Of a stretch of 64,000 nucleotides of DNA, positions 37,204 through 47,903 are shown piece by piece. The notes under the pieces were generated by a model that was not told where the DNA came from, did not search any database, and saw only the letters and a program-made list of their open reading frames with translations. Within the stretch, counting starts at the first letter, position 1. The number at the start of each line of letters is the position of its first letter. The translations under genes and the position numbers were made by a program. The stretch is from Lophium mytilinum (Eukaryota > Ascomycota > Dothideomycetes > Mytilinidiales > Mytilinidiaceae), in contig MU004184.1 of NCBI GenBank assembly GCA_010093605.1, forward strand, positions 1,445,897 to 1,509,896, given 5' to 3'.

Positions 37204-38403
37204 TTAGTGGGCGTTGTTCGGAGGGGGCTCGGTCGCGGGGCCCTCAGGGGTGATGTAGCATCGGGTCATGCCGCCGTCGACAACGAAGTCGGTGCCGTTG
37301 ACGAAGCTGCTCTCGTCGCTGGCGAGGAAGAGGACGGCCTGGGCTTGCTCGATGGCTTCGCCGAAGCGGCCGGTCGGGAAGTGGACGGTGCGGCGCGCAC
37401 GCTTGACCTCGTCGTCGCCGAGCCAGTCTTGGAGGAGGGGAGTGCTGGGATGGTCAGATTCAATCTCGGAGGAAAGAAAGATGCGGGGAAATACTTACTT
37501 CAATGGTGCTGGGCAGAGCGCGTTGAAGCGGTAGCCTTCACGGGCATGGCAGATAGCCAACTCTCGGGTCAACGCCAACACAGCTCCCTTGCTGGCCGTA
37601 TACGCCAACTGAGGGGTAGCACTACCGACGAGCGCAACAACGGATGCAGTGTTGATGATACTGCCCTTCTTCTTGTTGAACTTCCGCAAGCTGAGAATGG
37701 CATGCTTGCTACCATACCACACGCCCTTGACGTTGATGGCCTGGGTGAGGTCCCAGATCCTGTCGGGGGTGTCGATGGCATCCGCGTCGTCGGCGTGCAT
37801 GATTCCGGCATTGTTGTACATGACGTCGACACCACCCCAGGAGTCCACGCGGGCGACCATGGCTTCCACCTGGTCCTCCTTGGACACGTCGCAGATAATG
37901 GTGTCGATTTTCTCGGCGTGTGGGACAAGCTCACGCAGCCGGGCGGAGGATTTGTCTAGTGCCGACTGGGAGATGTCGGCCATGAGGACGCGGGCGCCTT
38001 CGCGGGCGAAGAGAATGCATGTCTCCAGGCCGATACCGCTATCAAGTGGTTAGTCATATAAAGTCATAGACGCAAAGAAAACCAAAAGGTGATGCTACAT
38101 GAAGCAAAGCTCTCTCGGCACTCTCTAGAGAGATAGACATAGTCAAAGACGCCCAACATGCTGGGGGAAGCGACGTCGAAAAGTGAACCATGGATCGTTG
38201 ATTTTGAGAGAAGTGACGTTGACTCAGAACAGCAAAACGTGTCAGATAGAGCGGAAATTGGAGAAAATGGCCCCAATTTCACAGACGATGCCTATCAGAG
38301 CACTTGAGAAACGGTGATAACGTCGAAAAGCCTACCCAGCTGCTCCGGTGACGATGCAGACCTTGCCGCCAAGACGGCCACGAGCGAAGACTTCACTGCC
38401 CAT
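37204..38403 (-). CDS. Short-chain dehydrogenase/reductase (3 exons, 282 aa)
   Basis: Classical SDR oxidoreductase using NAD(P)H. Exons 38403-38336, 38038-37499 and 37444-37204 close in frame. The Rossmann motif TGAAGGIG is at residues 19-26, with Asp44 at the end of beta-2 (MADIS) suggesting NAD rather than NADP preference. NNAG sits at 98-101, Ser near 155 and the catalytic YTASK at 169-173 (Tyr169, Lys173). The C-terminal [14 protein letters not shown] is the usual SDR ending. The first intron (297 nt) is unusually long for this window and interrupts the glycine-rich loop. It resembles FabG or dihydrodiol dehydrogenase-type SDRs, but the substrate cannot be read from sequence. It diverges from the glutamine synthetase gene about 1 kb away; no functional link is implied. 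Confidence 0.9.
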
Positions 38404-39399
38404 GTTGAATATTGGCAGTGGCAGAGGACGGATGGTGTGTAAAGCGGTCTCGTTGCTCTGCAAGTGAAGTCGAATCAGACGATATGCACAAAAGAGAAGA
38501 CGCAGAGTTTTGTGGTTCCAGCAGAATGAAATTATGACACACGCCGCCAGACAGTCATATGACGAGGCCGCCACCCGCGAGCACTGCAGGAGGGCAACGC
38601 GAAATTTGAAGCAATGGACAAAGAAGACTTACGGAGGTGTTATCGCGAGGCAGACAATGAAAGATGGGTGAAGGAGAAGGAGCAAAGGAGAGGGCGGCGT
38701 CAAAGAAAAGGGAAGTGATGCTACGGGCAGAGTCGGTGAAAGGGCCCGATTTCGGCCACTCGAGTGCGCGATTGATTGCTGTTAGATAAGAGCCAGACTT
38801 TTTGCCATGATGACTGGCCCACCCTGCGATGGCACAGGCAATTCCTCCCGGTGGCTGCCCACCAGAGCCAGCGCTCTCCAATGGCCGCCTGCAGTGCCTG
38901 ACGAGATTTGTGGTGCTTGGTGGACTCGTGAGCCCGCTGAGGGGCGCGGCACGTGGGGCATGCCGTCACACATCGTGATGGTCTAGGAGAGTAGATGCGA
39001 CGGGGGGCTCTCACGATTCCCCGCCATGAGGCCGCTGGAAAAAGGGGTCTGCTCAGGGAGGGCTATGGGGCGCAAGGGAGGACGTCGCAGGTTATGTAGC
39101 ACAACCCACGCGCCGAGCCATAGCTCCGATGGAGAAGGCAGACGAGACGGTAGAGACTCCGCGCTGATGGCCACCCCACGCCATTACAGCCGCCCTCATT
39201 CGCTGAAGCTCTCCAGCGTGCATCGCCAGCTCCACCACCAGCAGCGTGCCGTCGGTGGCTTCCGCGCCCAGAAACCTGCCTTATCCCGCCCTTCGAGCTA
39301 TAGCTGCCCTTAATCCGACCTCGTGTGTTTCTTGTCGCCCTCCTCCACCACCCGTCACCACCTCGTTTCCTGCGCCGAACCACCCCCCACGACCCCACC
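38404..39399. other. Divergent intergenic region
   Basis: About 1 kb between the dehydrogenase and glutamine synthetase start codons. GC-rich and pyrimidine-rich close to the glutamine synthetase ATG (39310-39399). No gene supported. Confidence 0.5.
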
Positions 39400-41113
39400 A
39401 TGGCCGACGAGACCCCCGACGTCACCATTGAGACCCTCCCCGAGCTCCTGAAGAATGATACCGCCGTCAAGGTGGCCGGCGTCGACGTCGATGGCATACT
39501 GCGCGGGAAGCTGATGGCGAAGAAGAAGTTCCTGTCCATTGTCAAGGACGGCTTCGGCTTCTGCTCTGTCGTCTTTGGCTGGGACATGCACGACCAGACC
39601 TATTTCAAGGAACTGGGCATCAGCAATAAGGAGAGTGGATACAGAGACATCATCGCCGTGCCAGACCTCACCTCTTTCCGCAGGATACCGTGGGAGAACG
39701 ACGTCCCCTTCTTCCTTGTTAGCTTCTACGACCCCGATACGCACTCGTCGCTGAGTGCGTGCCCACGCTCCATCTTGAAGCGCACCGTGGACAAATTGGC
39801 AGAGAAGGGCTTGGGTGCCATGGCTGGAGGTGAGCTGCAGTGTGTGGGCGGAGCTCCTGCGTCAAATCGCTTGTAGCTCTGTGCAGGCTAATTGCGATTG
39901 CGATTCGAGGAGCTAATTGTGCCTCCTCCACTTAGCGGAATACGAATTCTTCCAATTCAGGGCCCCCGAGAATCCAGGAAGCAGCGAACGAAACTCCTCC
40001 GCTACCGCCACCTTCCTCCGAGACAATCCAGTCAATTCGCTCCCATCGCTCACCGAAGGCATGTTTGGATACAGCATAACGAGGCCGGTACATAATCAAG
40101 ACTACTTCTACGGCATTTTCGACAATTGCAAGAAGTTTAGGTGCGGCATCGAAGGATGGCATACGGAAAGTGGACCGGGTGTTTTTGAAGCTGTAAGTAT
40201 TACATTGGTAGTCGTGCGATTATATTCTAACCAAAGGCTAGGCCCTCGAGTTCGGTGAAATCACACAAATGGCGGATAAGGCGTCGCTATTCAAGTAAGG
40301 ATCCCTAGACTGTATAGTTCCGGATTGGCTAACCATACCTAGACTGGTGGTCAAGTCATTGGGCAGCAAGCACGGCATAACACCCTGCTTCATGGCGAAA
40401 CCTCGGGCCGGCCTCCCAGGAAACTCAGGCCATATGCATGTCTCCATTGTAGATAAGGAGGGCAAGAATCTTTTCTACCGCGAGAAAGAAGACACTGAAC
40501 ACAAGTGGCAAGATCTCCGGCACCTATCGGATATGGGACGGCATTTCCTCGCTGGGCTTATCGATGGTTTGGCCGACATCATGCCAATTCTCGCACCAAA
40601 CATCAACTCGTATAAGCGGTTGGTCGAGAACTTCTGGGCGCCAGTGACCGTTTCATGGGGCTTGGAACATCGTGCTGCCTCTATCCGGCTTATCAGCCCG
40701 CCTACGTCCAGCCCGAAGGCAACTAGGTTTGAGGTCAGAGTCCCAGGAGCTGATACTAACCCGCACTTCGTGCTCGCTGCGATCCTCGCCCTCGGATGGA
40801 GAGGCATTGAAAAGAAGTTGGAGATCTCTGTGCCCCCACTCGGGAAAGGAGAGGAGGTCGGAGGTGTCCAGGACAGGGGCGTACGACTAGCGAAGTCGCT
40901 GAAAGAAGCTACAGAGACCTTCATGAGGCCGGAGAGTGTAGCACGAGAAGTATTCGGAGATGAGTTTGTGGATCATTATGGAGGGACGAGGGAGCACGAG
41001 ATCCGGCTTTTCGATGAAGCTGTCACGGATTGGTAAGTTTCACGGCCCTTTCTTTCAAGTGTTAAGTGCTAATTTGTCACAGGGAGGTTCGTCGCTACAT
41101 TGAAGTGGTATAA
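39400..41113 (+). CDS. Stand-alone type I-like glutamine synthetase family protein (5 exons, 486 aa)
   Basis: Member of the glutamine synthetase fold in the bacterial-like (GS-I / FluG C-terminal) branch, not the short eukaryotic GS-II that makes cellular glutamine. Exons 39400-39829, 39936-40192, 40242-40294, 40343-41032 and 41083-41113 close in frame. The beta-grasp N-domain spans about residues 10-110. The catalytic domain includes AEYEFF (metal ligands), KPRAGLPGNSGHMHVS (residues 266-281, the ATP-site pattern KP..G..GN..H.H.S), NSYKRL, GLEHRAASIRL and TRFEVRVPGADTNPH. FluG fuses an amidohydrolase to this domain; here the amidohydrolase half is absent. Possible roles are gamma-glutamylation of amines or polyamines, as in bacterial PuuA/GlnA3, but the substrate is unknown. 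Ancient transfer from bacteria is plausible for the family, yet the gene has ordinary fungal introns. Confidence 0.9.
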
Positions 41114-41616
41114 GGGCGGAGATTTCCCAAGTTCTTGGGAGTATCGAAGGTTCATGTTTCGATGCTTGAAATGACTGTGATCTAGGATATGTACGATCGG
41201 CATAATGGAAGGTAGACGCAAAAGGGCCTTGGATAGGAATATGTACTTTTATATCCTAGAGGAATTCGATACAAATGTGTCAACCCTTAGTTCCCTCAAG
41301 CTCTGGCTAAGCGACTGCATAGCATCCTCCTTATCTCCTACGAAACCTCTCTTGTACGTACCTAGGTTTGGAATACTATCAGCATCGTGTGATAAGATCT
41401 TCATTATTTGAAGATGTATGACGTAATCCTGACGCCCCGCATTCTCGTGACTTTATTGGCCATAGCGGGGCGAGATGCTAAGTCCGAACAGTCCATCACG
41501 TCAAGACCATGAATTGCTTCTACAAGCACTTTCCTTCAAAACTCCTTTCCCCAATTTCTGCAAGATCAATTCTTCTCAATTCCAGAAAACCAATCTCGTG
41601 TACACGGAGACTAGCA
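41114..41616. other. Intergenic region
   Basis: About 500 bp between glutamine synthetase and the dienelactone hydrolase gene, both plus strand. No feature beyond expected 3' and promoter sequence. Confidence 0.5.
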
Positions 41617-42661
41617 ATGTCTACAGAATCAACCCAATCCGCAGCTTGTCAGTACCCCGCGGGACGCCCTCATACGCGCTAGCACCTGGTATCACGATTT
41701 CAAAACCCAATACTGATCAATCGAACCCCAGGCTGCTCTCTCCCGGCCATTGTATCTAAGGGCTACGAGCCGAAGGGCAAATACATCACCGTCGATGGCA
41801 TGAAGACATGTACGTCCCTCTTCCTCCAATTCCCCCAACCCCAACCCCCCCTGAATGCCCGATCCTCCCTCAAAGCTCCAAACCCAGCCCCATATCCCTA
41901 ATAAATAGCCACCCGAACCTCCAATTGCATACTCCTTACTAAAGACCATCTTCCACAGACTCCACCGGCCCGCCCACGGCCACCCGCGCCATCCTGATCA
42001 TCTACGACATCTTCGGCTTCTTCCCGCAGACGCTGCAAGGCGCCGACATCCTCGCCCACAGCGACAGCGAGCACCCCTACCAAGTCTTCATCCCGGACTT
42101 CTTCGACGGCGAGCCCGCGGATATCAGTTGGTACCCGCCGGACAACGAAGAAAAAGGGAAGAAGCTGGGCGAGTTCTTCAACACCAAGGCCGCGCCGCCG
42201 AAGACGCTGCCGCGCGTGGAGACTGTAGTGAAGGAGCTGAGCGGGAAGGGAATTAAGAGCTGGGGGATCTTGGGGTTTTGCTGGGGCGGGAAGGTGAGTT
42301 GGAGCGTGGATACGTGTGGCAGGGCGGAGAAGGCTAACGGGTGGGAATGCAGATTGCGAATCTCGCCTCGATGGAGGGCACGCTGTTCAAGGCGGCGGTG
42401 GCGGCGCATCCGGCGATGGTAGCGGCAGACGACGCGCCGGGGATTACGATTCCGTACGCGATGCTGCCGAGTCAGGATGAGAATAAGGAGGATGTTGAGA
42501 AGTGGGAGAAGGGGCTGAAGGTACCGCATCTGGTGGAGTGGTTCCCGGATCAGATTCATGGGTTTATGGCGGCCAGGTCTGACCTCGAGGATCCGAAGGT
42601 GAAGAAGGAGTATGAACGTGGGTACAAGACTACGTTGGATTTCTTCCATAAGTACTTGTGA
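41617..42661 (+). CDS. Dienelactone hydrolase family protein (4 exons, 250 aa)
   Basis: Alpha/beta hydrolase of the dienelactone hydrolase family, which opens lactone rings in aromatic degradation; fungal cytosolic members are mostly uncharacterised. Exons 41617-41647, 41732-41809, 41959-42293 and 42353-42661 close in frame; the short first exon gives MSTESTQSAAC. Typical DLH landmarks are present: CCSLPAIVSKGYEPKGKY, YDIFGFFPQTLQGAD, nucleophile Cys144 in GFCWGGK, Asp190 in LPSQDEN and His217 in DQIHGF, together the Cys-Asp-His triad. Coding composition changes along the gene: the third exon begins C-rich while the last exon is G-rich on the same strand. The gene runs into a small foldback repeat 70 bp past its stop and converges on the F-box gene. 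Confidence 0.92.
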
Positions 42662-43334
42662 TGGGCATACGGTTTGCCGTGTTGAAGATAGGAGTTAGGG
42701 GTAGTGTGCATTACAGCTTTATAGTACTATGACACAAGTCTGGGCACATAGGCTCATCACAACATGGCTCCAACTTGCTCACTCGACACCACTGTCGGGG
42801 GTACCCTGGCTGTTGAGCTGCCAATTAGTCAAGAGGTAGTCCAATTTGCACTGCTTGAACCTCGACATCACCCTTGGATCTTCGAAATCTTGTGGGGGAA
42901 CCCCATGGGGTGTCGAGCTAGTGTGCCCAGACTTGTGGCCTGTCACTGTAGGGTCAAGGTAGTCTGATCAGATCAGAGTGATCGACAAATAGGTCTCATA
43001 TTGAAAAGAAAACGATTCTATTATGTTTTCATCAGCTCCCCACAAACTTGGTGTAGTTTGATACGCCAAAAGCCAGAAAGTGTCAAGTACGCGAGTATGC
43101 GTCTACGTACCCCCTCCACTCCGTGGCATGATCCACTACTCGCTGGTTGGCTCCTGCATCTCGCCCTCGTAGCGAAACGTTTATCTGAACAAGAGGAAGA
43201 CACCTGAGACTTTCCTTCCTATACTGTTGCCGTTTGGTTAGTCTTCGCAAGGGTTTGTATGACTTCAGGAGCTTGATCCATTTCCAGAAAGTGGTTTGCG
43301 GAAACTCGTTGACATTAAGAGACCTGCATTACTC
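42662..43334. other. Convergent intergenic region with foldback
   Basis: About 670 bp between the 3' ends of the hydrolase (+) and F-box (-) genes. It contains the inverted repeat listed separately and otherwise nothing I can name. Confidence 0.55.
42733..42937. repeat. 205-bp foldback with perfect 16-bp terminal inverted repeats
   Basis: CACAAGTCTGGGCACA at 42733-42748 is the exact reverse complement of TGTGCCCAGACTTGTG at 42922-42937. Weaker matching continues inward (TAGGCTCATCA against CTAGCTCGACA). A second partial inverted pair, CTCGACATCACCC near 42861 and GGGGTGTCGAG near 42907, lies inside. Such a structure could be a small MITE-like element or a long hairpin in the 3' regions of convergent genes. 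I see no clear target-site duplication. Confidence 0.6.
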
Positions 43335-44426
43335 CTAATTCCCGACGTCGGCTTCATACATTTCCCGTATGCTTCCGTGCTCATATTCAAACAAAGGGGT
43401 ATGAAATTGCCAAGCAACCTGGTGAATCGCAAAATGACTAGACCAGAAAGGATCTCCGGGCGAAACACCAGTACCAAAATCCTGCCAAATGTTAAGCACG
43501 AACTCGGACCAGCTAAGAGCAGCGAAACTGAAATCAGTGGGGCAGAATGCACAGGAAAAGTAGCAAGCCGGGGACGGTACATCGCTAAGCAACGTCCTCT
43601 GCGTATCTAGCTCAGCAATCCTGTCGCGTAGCCTGGTTTCCGCCCCCTCTGGCAGATACGGACATGGAGCGAGATATTTCTGTTGGAAGTACTGCAGTAC
43701 CGTAGCCATGGAACAGGCATGGCGCAATGGTAGTTTCAACCTTACTCTTCGTCTTAGCAGATATCGCCCACGCACCACTGCAGGTTTGACTTCTAACTTG
43801 GGGGCCGAGTTGATACGGTGGAGCCACGGGTATACCTGGAGTAAGGGGGATAGCGATAGCTGCACTTGCTCCATACAGGTAACCATAAACGGCTTGAGCA
43901 GGTTCCGCACCTCCTTTTGATATCTGGGCAGGCCGTGTAGTTTTACGGCCATTTGTACATGTCGGTGCGCAATGCCGCGCATCCGTTCTTGCATTTTATC
44001 GCCGAGGACCACGCTTTTGTACAAGTAGTCGTCCTGTTCTGGGCAAGCTAAGCACCGACCCTCCCACACGTCTATGACGTCCGTGTTTGGAACGTCACTA
44101 CGGTCCCAGGGCTGGAAGCTGTGGCAGAAGTTGCACAGACGGTGAAGGGGGAGTATTCGGTGCATGATCTGGAGGTATTGGGTGTGATCCTCCGAGAGCG
44201 GTACGAGCGACTTGTTGGCAGCTCGTGCCCGAGATTGCAGAAGACCGCGGAAGGCAGAACAAGTTTGCGCGAGAAATATGGTACTTTGCGGGGAGAGAAT
44301 GTCGAATATGCATTCCATTATATCGATTGGTAGTGCGAGAAAGGCTGAAGTGGGGGAGCAGAGGGAGCTCGAGGGTTGCTTCCTTGAAGTGTGCTTCCGC
44401 CATCTTTTGAAAATACTCAGAGACAT
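43335..44426 (-). CDS. F-box protein with Cys-pair motifs (single exon, 363 aa)
   Basis: The N-terminal F-box spans about residues 32-70 (FLALPIDIMECIFDILSPQS then FLAQTCSAFRGLLQ) and would bind Skp1 in an SCF ubiquitin ligase. The substrate-binding part has no known repeat. Downstream are paired cysteines, CNFC (near residue 98) and CLAC about 30 residues later, a spacing that could bind zinc, and further cysteines in CYFSCAFC near residue 290. Aromatic residues are common in the C-terminal third. Fungi have many lineage-specific F-box proteins of this kind and I cannot name a target. I use the ATG at 44426 because the frame upstream contains only non-ATG starts. The gene lies 300 bp downstream of POP1 on the same strand. 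Confidence 0.8.
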   Translation of the reverse strand: MSLSIFKRWRKHTSRKQPSSSLCSPTSAFLALPIDIMECIFDILSPQSTIFLAQTCSAFRGLLQSRARAANKSLVPLSEDHTQYLQIMHRILPLHRLCNFCHSFQPWDRSDVPNTDVIDVWEGRCLACPEQDDYLYKSVVLGDKMQERMRGIAHRHVQMAVKLHGLPRYQKEVRNLLKPFMVTCMEQVQLSLSPLLQVYPWLHRINSAPKLEVKPAVVRGRYLLRRRVRLKLPLRHACSMATVLQYFQQKYLAPCPYLPEGAETRLRDRIAELDTQRTLLSDVPSPACYFSCAFCPTDFSFAALSWSEFVLNIWQDFGTGVSPGDPFWSSHFAIHQVAWQFHTPLFEYEHGSIREMYEADVGN

Positions 44427-44726
44427 CGTCTTATACACTGCGTCGTGATGTTACACAATGAGGACGCTTGTGAGATCTTTGAAGTAGAGTGATGTTGAAG
44501 GTCATGGTGTCTTCGCTGCCGCCTGACGTCGAGCTACCTGCAGGGCAGGTTAGTGCAGGTCTCGTATTGGAACGCACAACCACTGAATAGGAATCACGTG
44601 ATACCTCACTTCGTTCATTAGCAAACGAGGTGGAGCCGGGTTTAGGGCGTAAGACCATGACCCCATCAAAGATGTAGAACGTGAATAGATTTCATCATTC
44701 TCCTTGCCACTGTCTTGTGTGACGAT
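44427..44726. other. Short intergenic region
   Basis: 300 bp between the POP1 stop and the F-box start, both minus strand. It must serve as POP1 3' region and F-box promoter. No other feature. Confidence 0.5.
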
Positions 44727-47510
44727 TTACACCACCTCCCATCTGGCTAACCGTCCAAACCCCTGACCAGCTTCACGCACTATGCACGTAAACCTCTCTT
44801 GAACCTTGCTGTTGCTGCTCGTATCCCTAGCATTCGCCGTGAGTACTCTATCGGCAATCAGATTCGCCACTGCGGTCCCTCTACCCTCTCTAAGATTGAA
44901 ATTCCCGGTAGTAACAAATCCGATGAGGTCGGACTCATCAGGCACAACTGGATAATCCTTGTCCTCTGGTTGCGGGGTCTCTTTGTTGATAATCACCGGC
45001 TCCAGAAGGCCCGCTGCAAGGGCTCGCCGGTGAAGATGAAGCGGTATGTCGTTGAGTAATGCCTGAGGCGGTCTATTCGCCTTGTTCTTAGATTTGGAGA
45101 GCACGCTTGAAGTAGGGACCAGGGATAGCCACTTGGTACGAAGTTCAGCATTATTGGTAGGGAGGCGGTATATGCGTGCGCAAGGGACTGGGACGCCTCG
45201 AGTGAGAAGCTTGATCCCAGCTGTGAACAGCGCAGGAGACGTTGTAATATCCCTGAGACTGCAAGGCGGGCTACTTGAAAGTAACTCGGAAACTATAGGG
45301 GACGATAGGTGTTGGAAGGAAGGGGAGACTGGCTTCGTGGGCTTTGACGCCTCCGATTCTGGGAGGCCTGCTAGATAGTCAGCATGTATAGTACCACAAG
45401 TGACAGGTAATGAACAGTATTTTGAGGGATTCTCACCAGTTTCGTCCTTGTCATGCTCACTTGGCGGTCCCGCCAGAAGCCTCTCCCAATCGCAAGCCCA
45501 GCCTCTCCCTATCTCACCTTTTCTGTCATTACCTAGATCTACGCTTTCCCATGCAACCCTCTTCCCTTTTGGCCTCTTCGACCATTCCTTCTCCCTTACG
45601 GCCCTCTCTTGCAATTCCCAGTCCCAACCAGCCGCAGTACCTGGATAGTCACCTGGATACCACGGTCGCGAATTCTCAAAAGCGATTTGCCTAATCTGCT
45701 TCAGCCCTCCGAACCTCGGGGTACCACCCGTAGAGAGTGGGTGATACATTATCGCGGTCCAGACTGGCATGACACATTTCCAAGGCAAAAAAACTGTCCA
45801 AGAGCCACTGATTCGTGAAGGATAAAGCAACACCGGGATCTGAGGATCTGTAGATCGCGGTTCGGGGTATTGTCCGGGTTTTGCGGCGCCTTTGCGACGA
45901 TTGATAGACTGTTGTGAAGGTAAGCAGCGTTGTGCCGCTAGCCTTGCATTACGGTCAAATATAGCAGGCTGGGTCAGTGTTTTATCGACTGGCCACGCAC
46001 TCATCACCTGGGTCAAGAGTGCCAGTGGTGCAGCTGGCTCAGCAGCTTCGCGTGGTCGAGGAGGATGATGTAGACGGGGATCAGAAATGTTAAAGGCGAG
46101 AAGTACATTCTTTGGCAGGCTTCCAGGATTGATGCAGGACACAAGGATTTTCCAGATAGCTTGAGGGCTATTCGGAGAGTGTTCGTCACCATCCGAGGCC
46201 GGGGTTGGCCATAATGCAGTGTGGAGCGTCTCCGTGGCCCCAGGACCAGATATCTCGATGCTTGCCATCTCAAAGCGCAGGTCTTCGACAGACAGGTAAG
46301 GCTTCTGAACCTTGGCAAGCCTAATAACCTCATGCCAAAGCTGAAGAAACCCAGCTGGATGTATTCGAATGAAGACCCTCCTCTTTAGTGGTGTTTTTGA
46401 GACCTTCGAAGCTGGATTTGTTGCCTCCAAATCGGACTTTCCGGCTGAGTCCCAAATGACCACCACAGGCGCAATCGGTTTCAAAGGCCAACCTTCTCTC
46501 TCGAAAACGAAGCCTTCCCAGCATCTTAGACCTGCACGCCAGCTTTCGCCGAAGCCTCTGTCCTTCCAAAGCTCCCCGTCGTGGTCAGCGCCAATTCCTA
46601 TCGCCTTCAACAATCCCGAGATGCTCTTCTCCACCCCTTCGAGCCCGATTGTTGCGATATAGCTCATATCCCATGCTACAGCGCCCCTCAGCGTGGACGC
46701 GCGGTGCGTAGGCCGATAGCTCTTTTCTGTCGGTGTCAACGGAAGAGCAAACCGCCATAAGGGTTCCATAGGAGGCGTCATATGTGCACGTTTAGTGTGG
46801 AACAAGTGAGTCGGGAGCCAAGATTTATGTAATTGTCGTTTGCGAAACTGTGCCGGAGGTTTAGGGGGAGTAGCCAGGATCGTGGAGCGCTTGATTTTCG
46901 GTTTACGAGTTTGTAGAGACTTGAGAAGTGCTTCTTTAGGTCCCAGATCCTTCTTTTCCTTCTCAATTTCCACGTCCACGTCCATTCCCTCAGTCTTTGC
47001 ATCAACTTTTGTGACCACAACCTCATCATCGTCCTTCTTTTTCTTCTTCTTAGCTTTCGCTTTCGCCTTGGCCTTCTTGATCCCTTCCTTCCTCAGCCAA
47101 GCTGTCGCTCCCTTCCCTACCCCACTCCCACTCTTCCCCCTCGTTATCGGTGTATTGTCATCCTTCAGTTCCTTCCCCATCCTACTCCTCAGCCGCTGCG
47201 GCACCCTCCTCGGATTATGACTTGCCGTCCGACGTCGCATGTCCCTCGGTACATCCTGGAAGGCGCGGCGCATCTGACTCTTCTTCGCAGAGCGTATCCC
47301 CTCCTCCAGCGCTCGGATTTCGACTTCACGCGCCTTGACGAAGCGCGCGACATTGACCTCATCGTTGGGGAATGCTTTTGAGGTTGGAATTGAGACGATT
47401 GAGGGTGGAGCCCATGTCCGCGGGCGTTTGTTTTGGGTTGATGCCATTTCTGAGCTTTTACGCTTGTTCTTTTGGTCGGGCTTTGAGCCTTTGCCTGGTT
47501 CGTCTGGCAT
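44727..47510 (-). CDS. POP1: RNase P/MRP protein subunit POP1 (single exon, 927 aa)
   Basis: Largest protein of nuclear RNase P and RNase MRP, which process tRNA 5' ends and pre-rRNA. One uninterrupted exon. The POP1 N-domain follows a basic leader: ARFVKAREVEIRALEEGI, then SQMRRAFQDVPRDMRRRTAS and HNPRRVPQRLRSRM, matching the family's Arg-rich RNA-binding segment. A very basic Lys-run (KAKAKAKKKKKKDD, near residue 160) follows. The POPLD domain lies around residues 520-620 (RISGSWTVFLPWKCVMPVW, WYPGDYPGTAAGWDWE). The C-terminal domain has LIGFVTTGNFNLREGRGTAV and ends RLARWEVV, also typical. I use the ATG at 47510; the open frame extends a little upstream without an ATG. Confidence 0.95.
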   Translation of the reverse strand: MPDEPGKGSKPDQKNKRKSSEMASTQNKRPRTWAPPSIVSIPTSKAFPNDEVNVARFVKAREVEIRALEEGIRSAKKSQMRRAFQDVPRDMRRRTASHNPRRVPQRLRSRMGKELKDDNTPITRGKSGSGVGKGATAWLRKEGIKKAKAKAKAKKKKKKDDDEVVVTKVDAKTEGMDVDVEIEKEKKDLGPKEALLKSLQTRKPKIKRSTILATPPKPPAQFRKRQLHKSWLPTHLFHTKRAHMTPPMEPLWRFALPLTPTEKSYRPTHRASTLRGAVAWDMSYIATIGLEGVEKSISGLLKAIGIGADHDGELWKDRGFGESWRAGLRCWEGFVFEREGWPLKPIAPVVVIWDSAGKSDLEATNPASKVSKTPLKRRVFIRIHPAGFLQLWHEVIRLAKVQKPYLSVEDLRFEMASIEISGPGATETLHTALWPTPASDGDEHSPNSPQAIWKILVSCINPGSLPKNVLLAFNISDPRLHHPPRPREAAEPAAPLALLTQVMSAWPVDKTLTQPAIFDRNARLAAQRCLPSQQSINRRKGAAKPGQYPEPRSTDPQIPVLLYPSRISGSWTVFLPWKCVMPVWTAIMYHPLSTGGTPRFGGLKQIRQIAFENSRPWYPGDYPGTAAGWDWELQERAVREKEWSKRPKGKRVAWESVDLGNDRKGEIGRGWACDWERLLAGPPSEHDKDETGENPSKYCSLPVTCGTIHADYLAGLPESEASKPTKPVSPSFQHLSSPIVSELLSSSPPCSLRDITTSPALFTAGIKLLTRGVPVPCARIYRLPTNNAELRTKWLSLVPTSSVLSKSKNKANRPPQALLNDIPLHLHRRALAAGLLEPVIINKETPQPEDKDYPVVPDESDLIGFVTTGNFNLREGRGTAVANLIADRVLTANARDTSSNSKVQERFTCIVREAGQGFGRLARWEVV

Positions 47511-47903
47511 GGTGGGTAGTGATGGGATTGAGTGGTGAAGCTTTGACAATTTTGAAGAGGTACTTTAAGTTTCGCGCGAAATTCGCGCTAGTCATTAAGG
47601 TCACGTGCTTTGCATTGATCGCATTCGATATTTCGCAGTAGTCTTCATACAGATGAGGTGAGATGAAGCGATTTATACTAAGTATGAGATCCAGCAGTCG
47701 GATTCATACTATCACAGATCATAAACATTTGCAAACCCGGAGAAAGCCGAAGCACCTCAGTCAGTGTCAATTCGGGTAAATCCAGTTCACTCTAGCAATG
47801 CAATTGAGATCTTGTGAGCGAATGGTTTGCTATTTAATAATTATACAATCGCCCAAGATGTGATTCTTTCGTCAGCGTTCCAGGGTGAAAATGATATGGG
47901 GCT
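47511..47903. other. Intergenic region
   Basis: About 390 bp between the POP1 start and the fasciclin gene stop. AT-rich near 47640-47870. It should hold the POP1 promoter; nothing specific seen. Confidence 0.5.

Noticed and set aside
37159-37959. 266-codon plus-strand frame
   Set aside because: Antisense to the dehydrogenase gene, which has complete catalytic motifs.
38064-38282. Small frame inside the dehydrogenase first intron
   Set aside because: Lies in the 297-nt intron with no homology or start context; the spliced dehydrogenase is complete without it.
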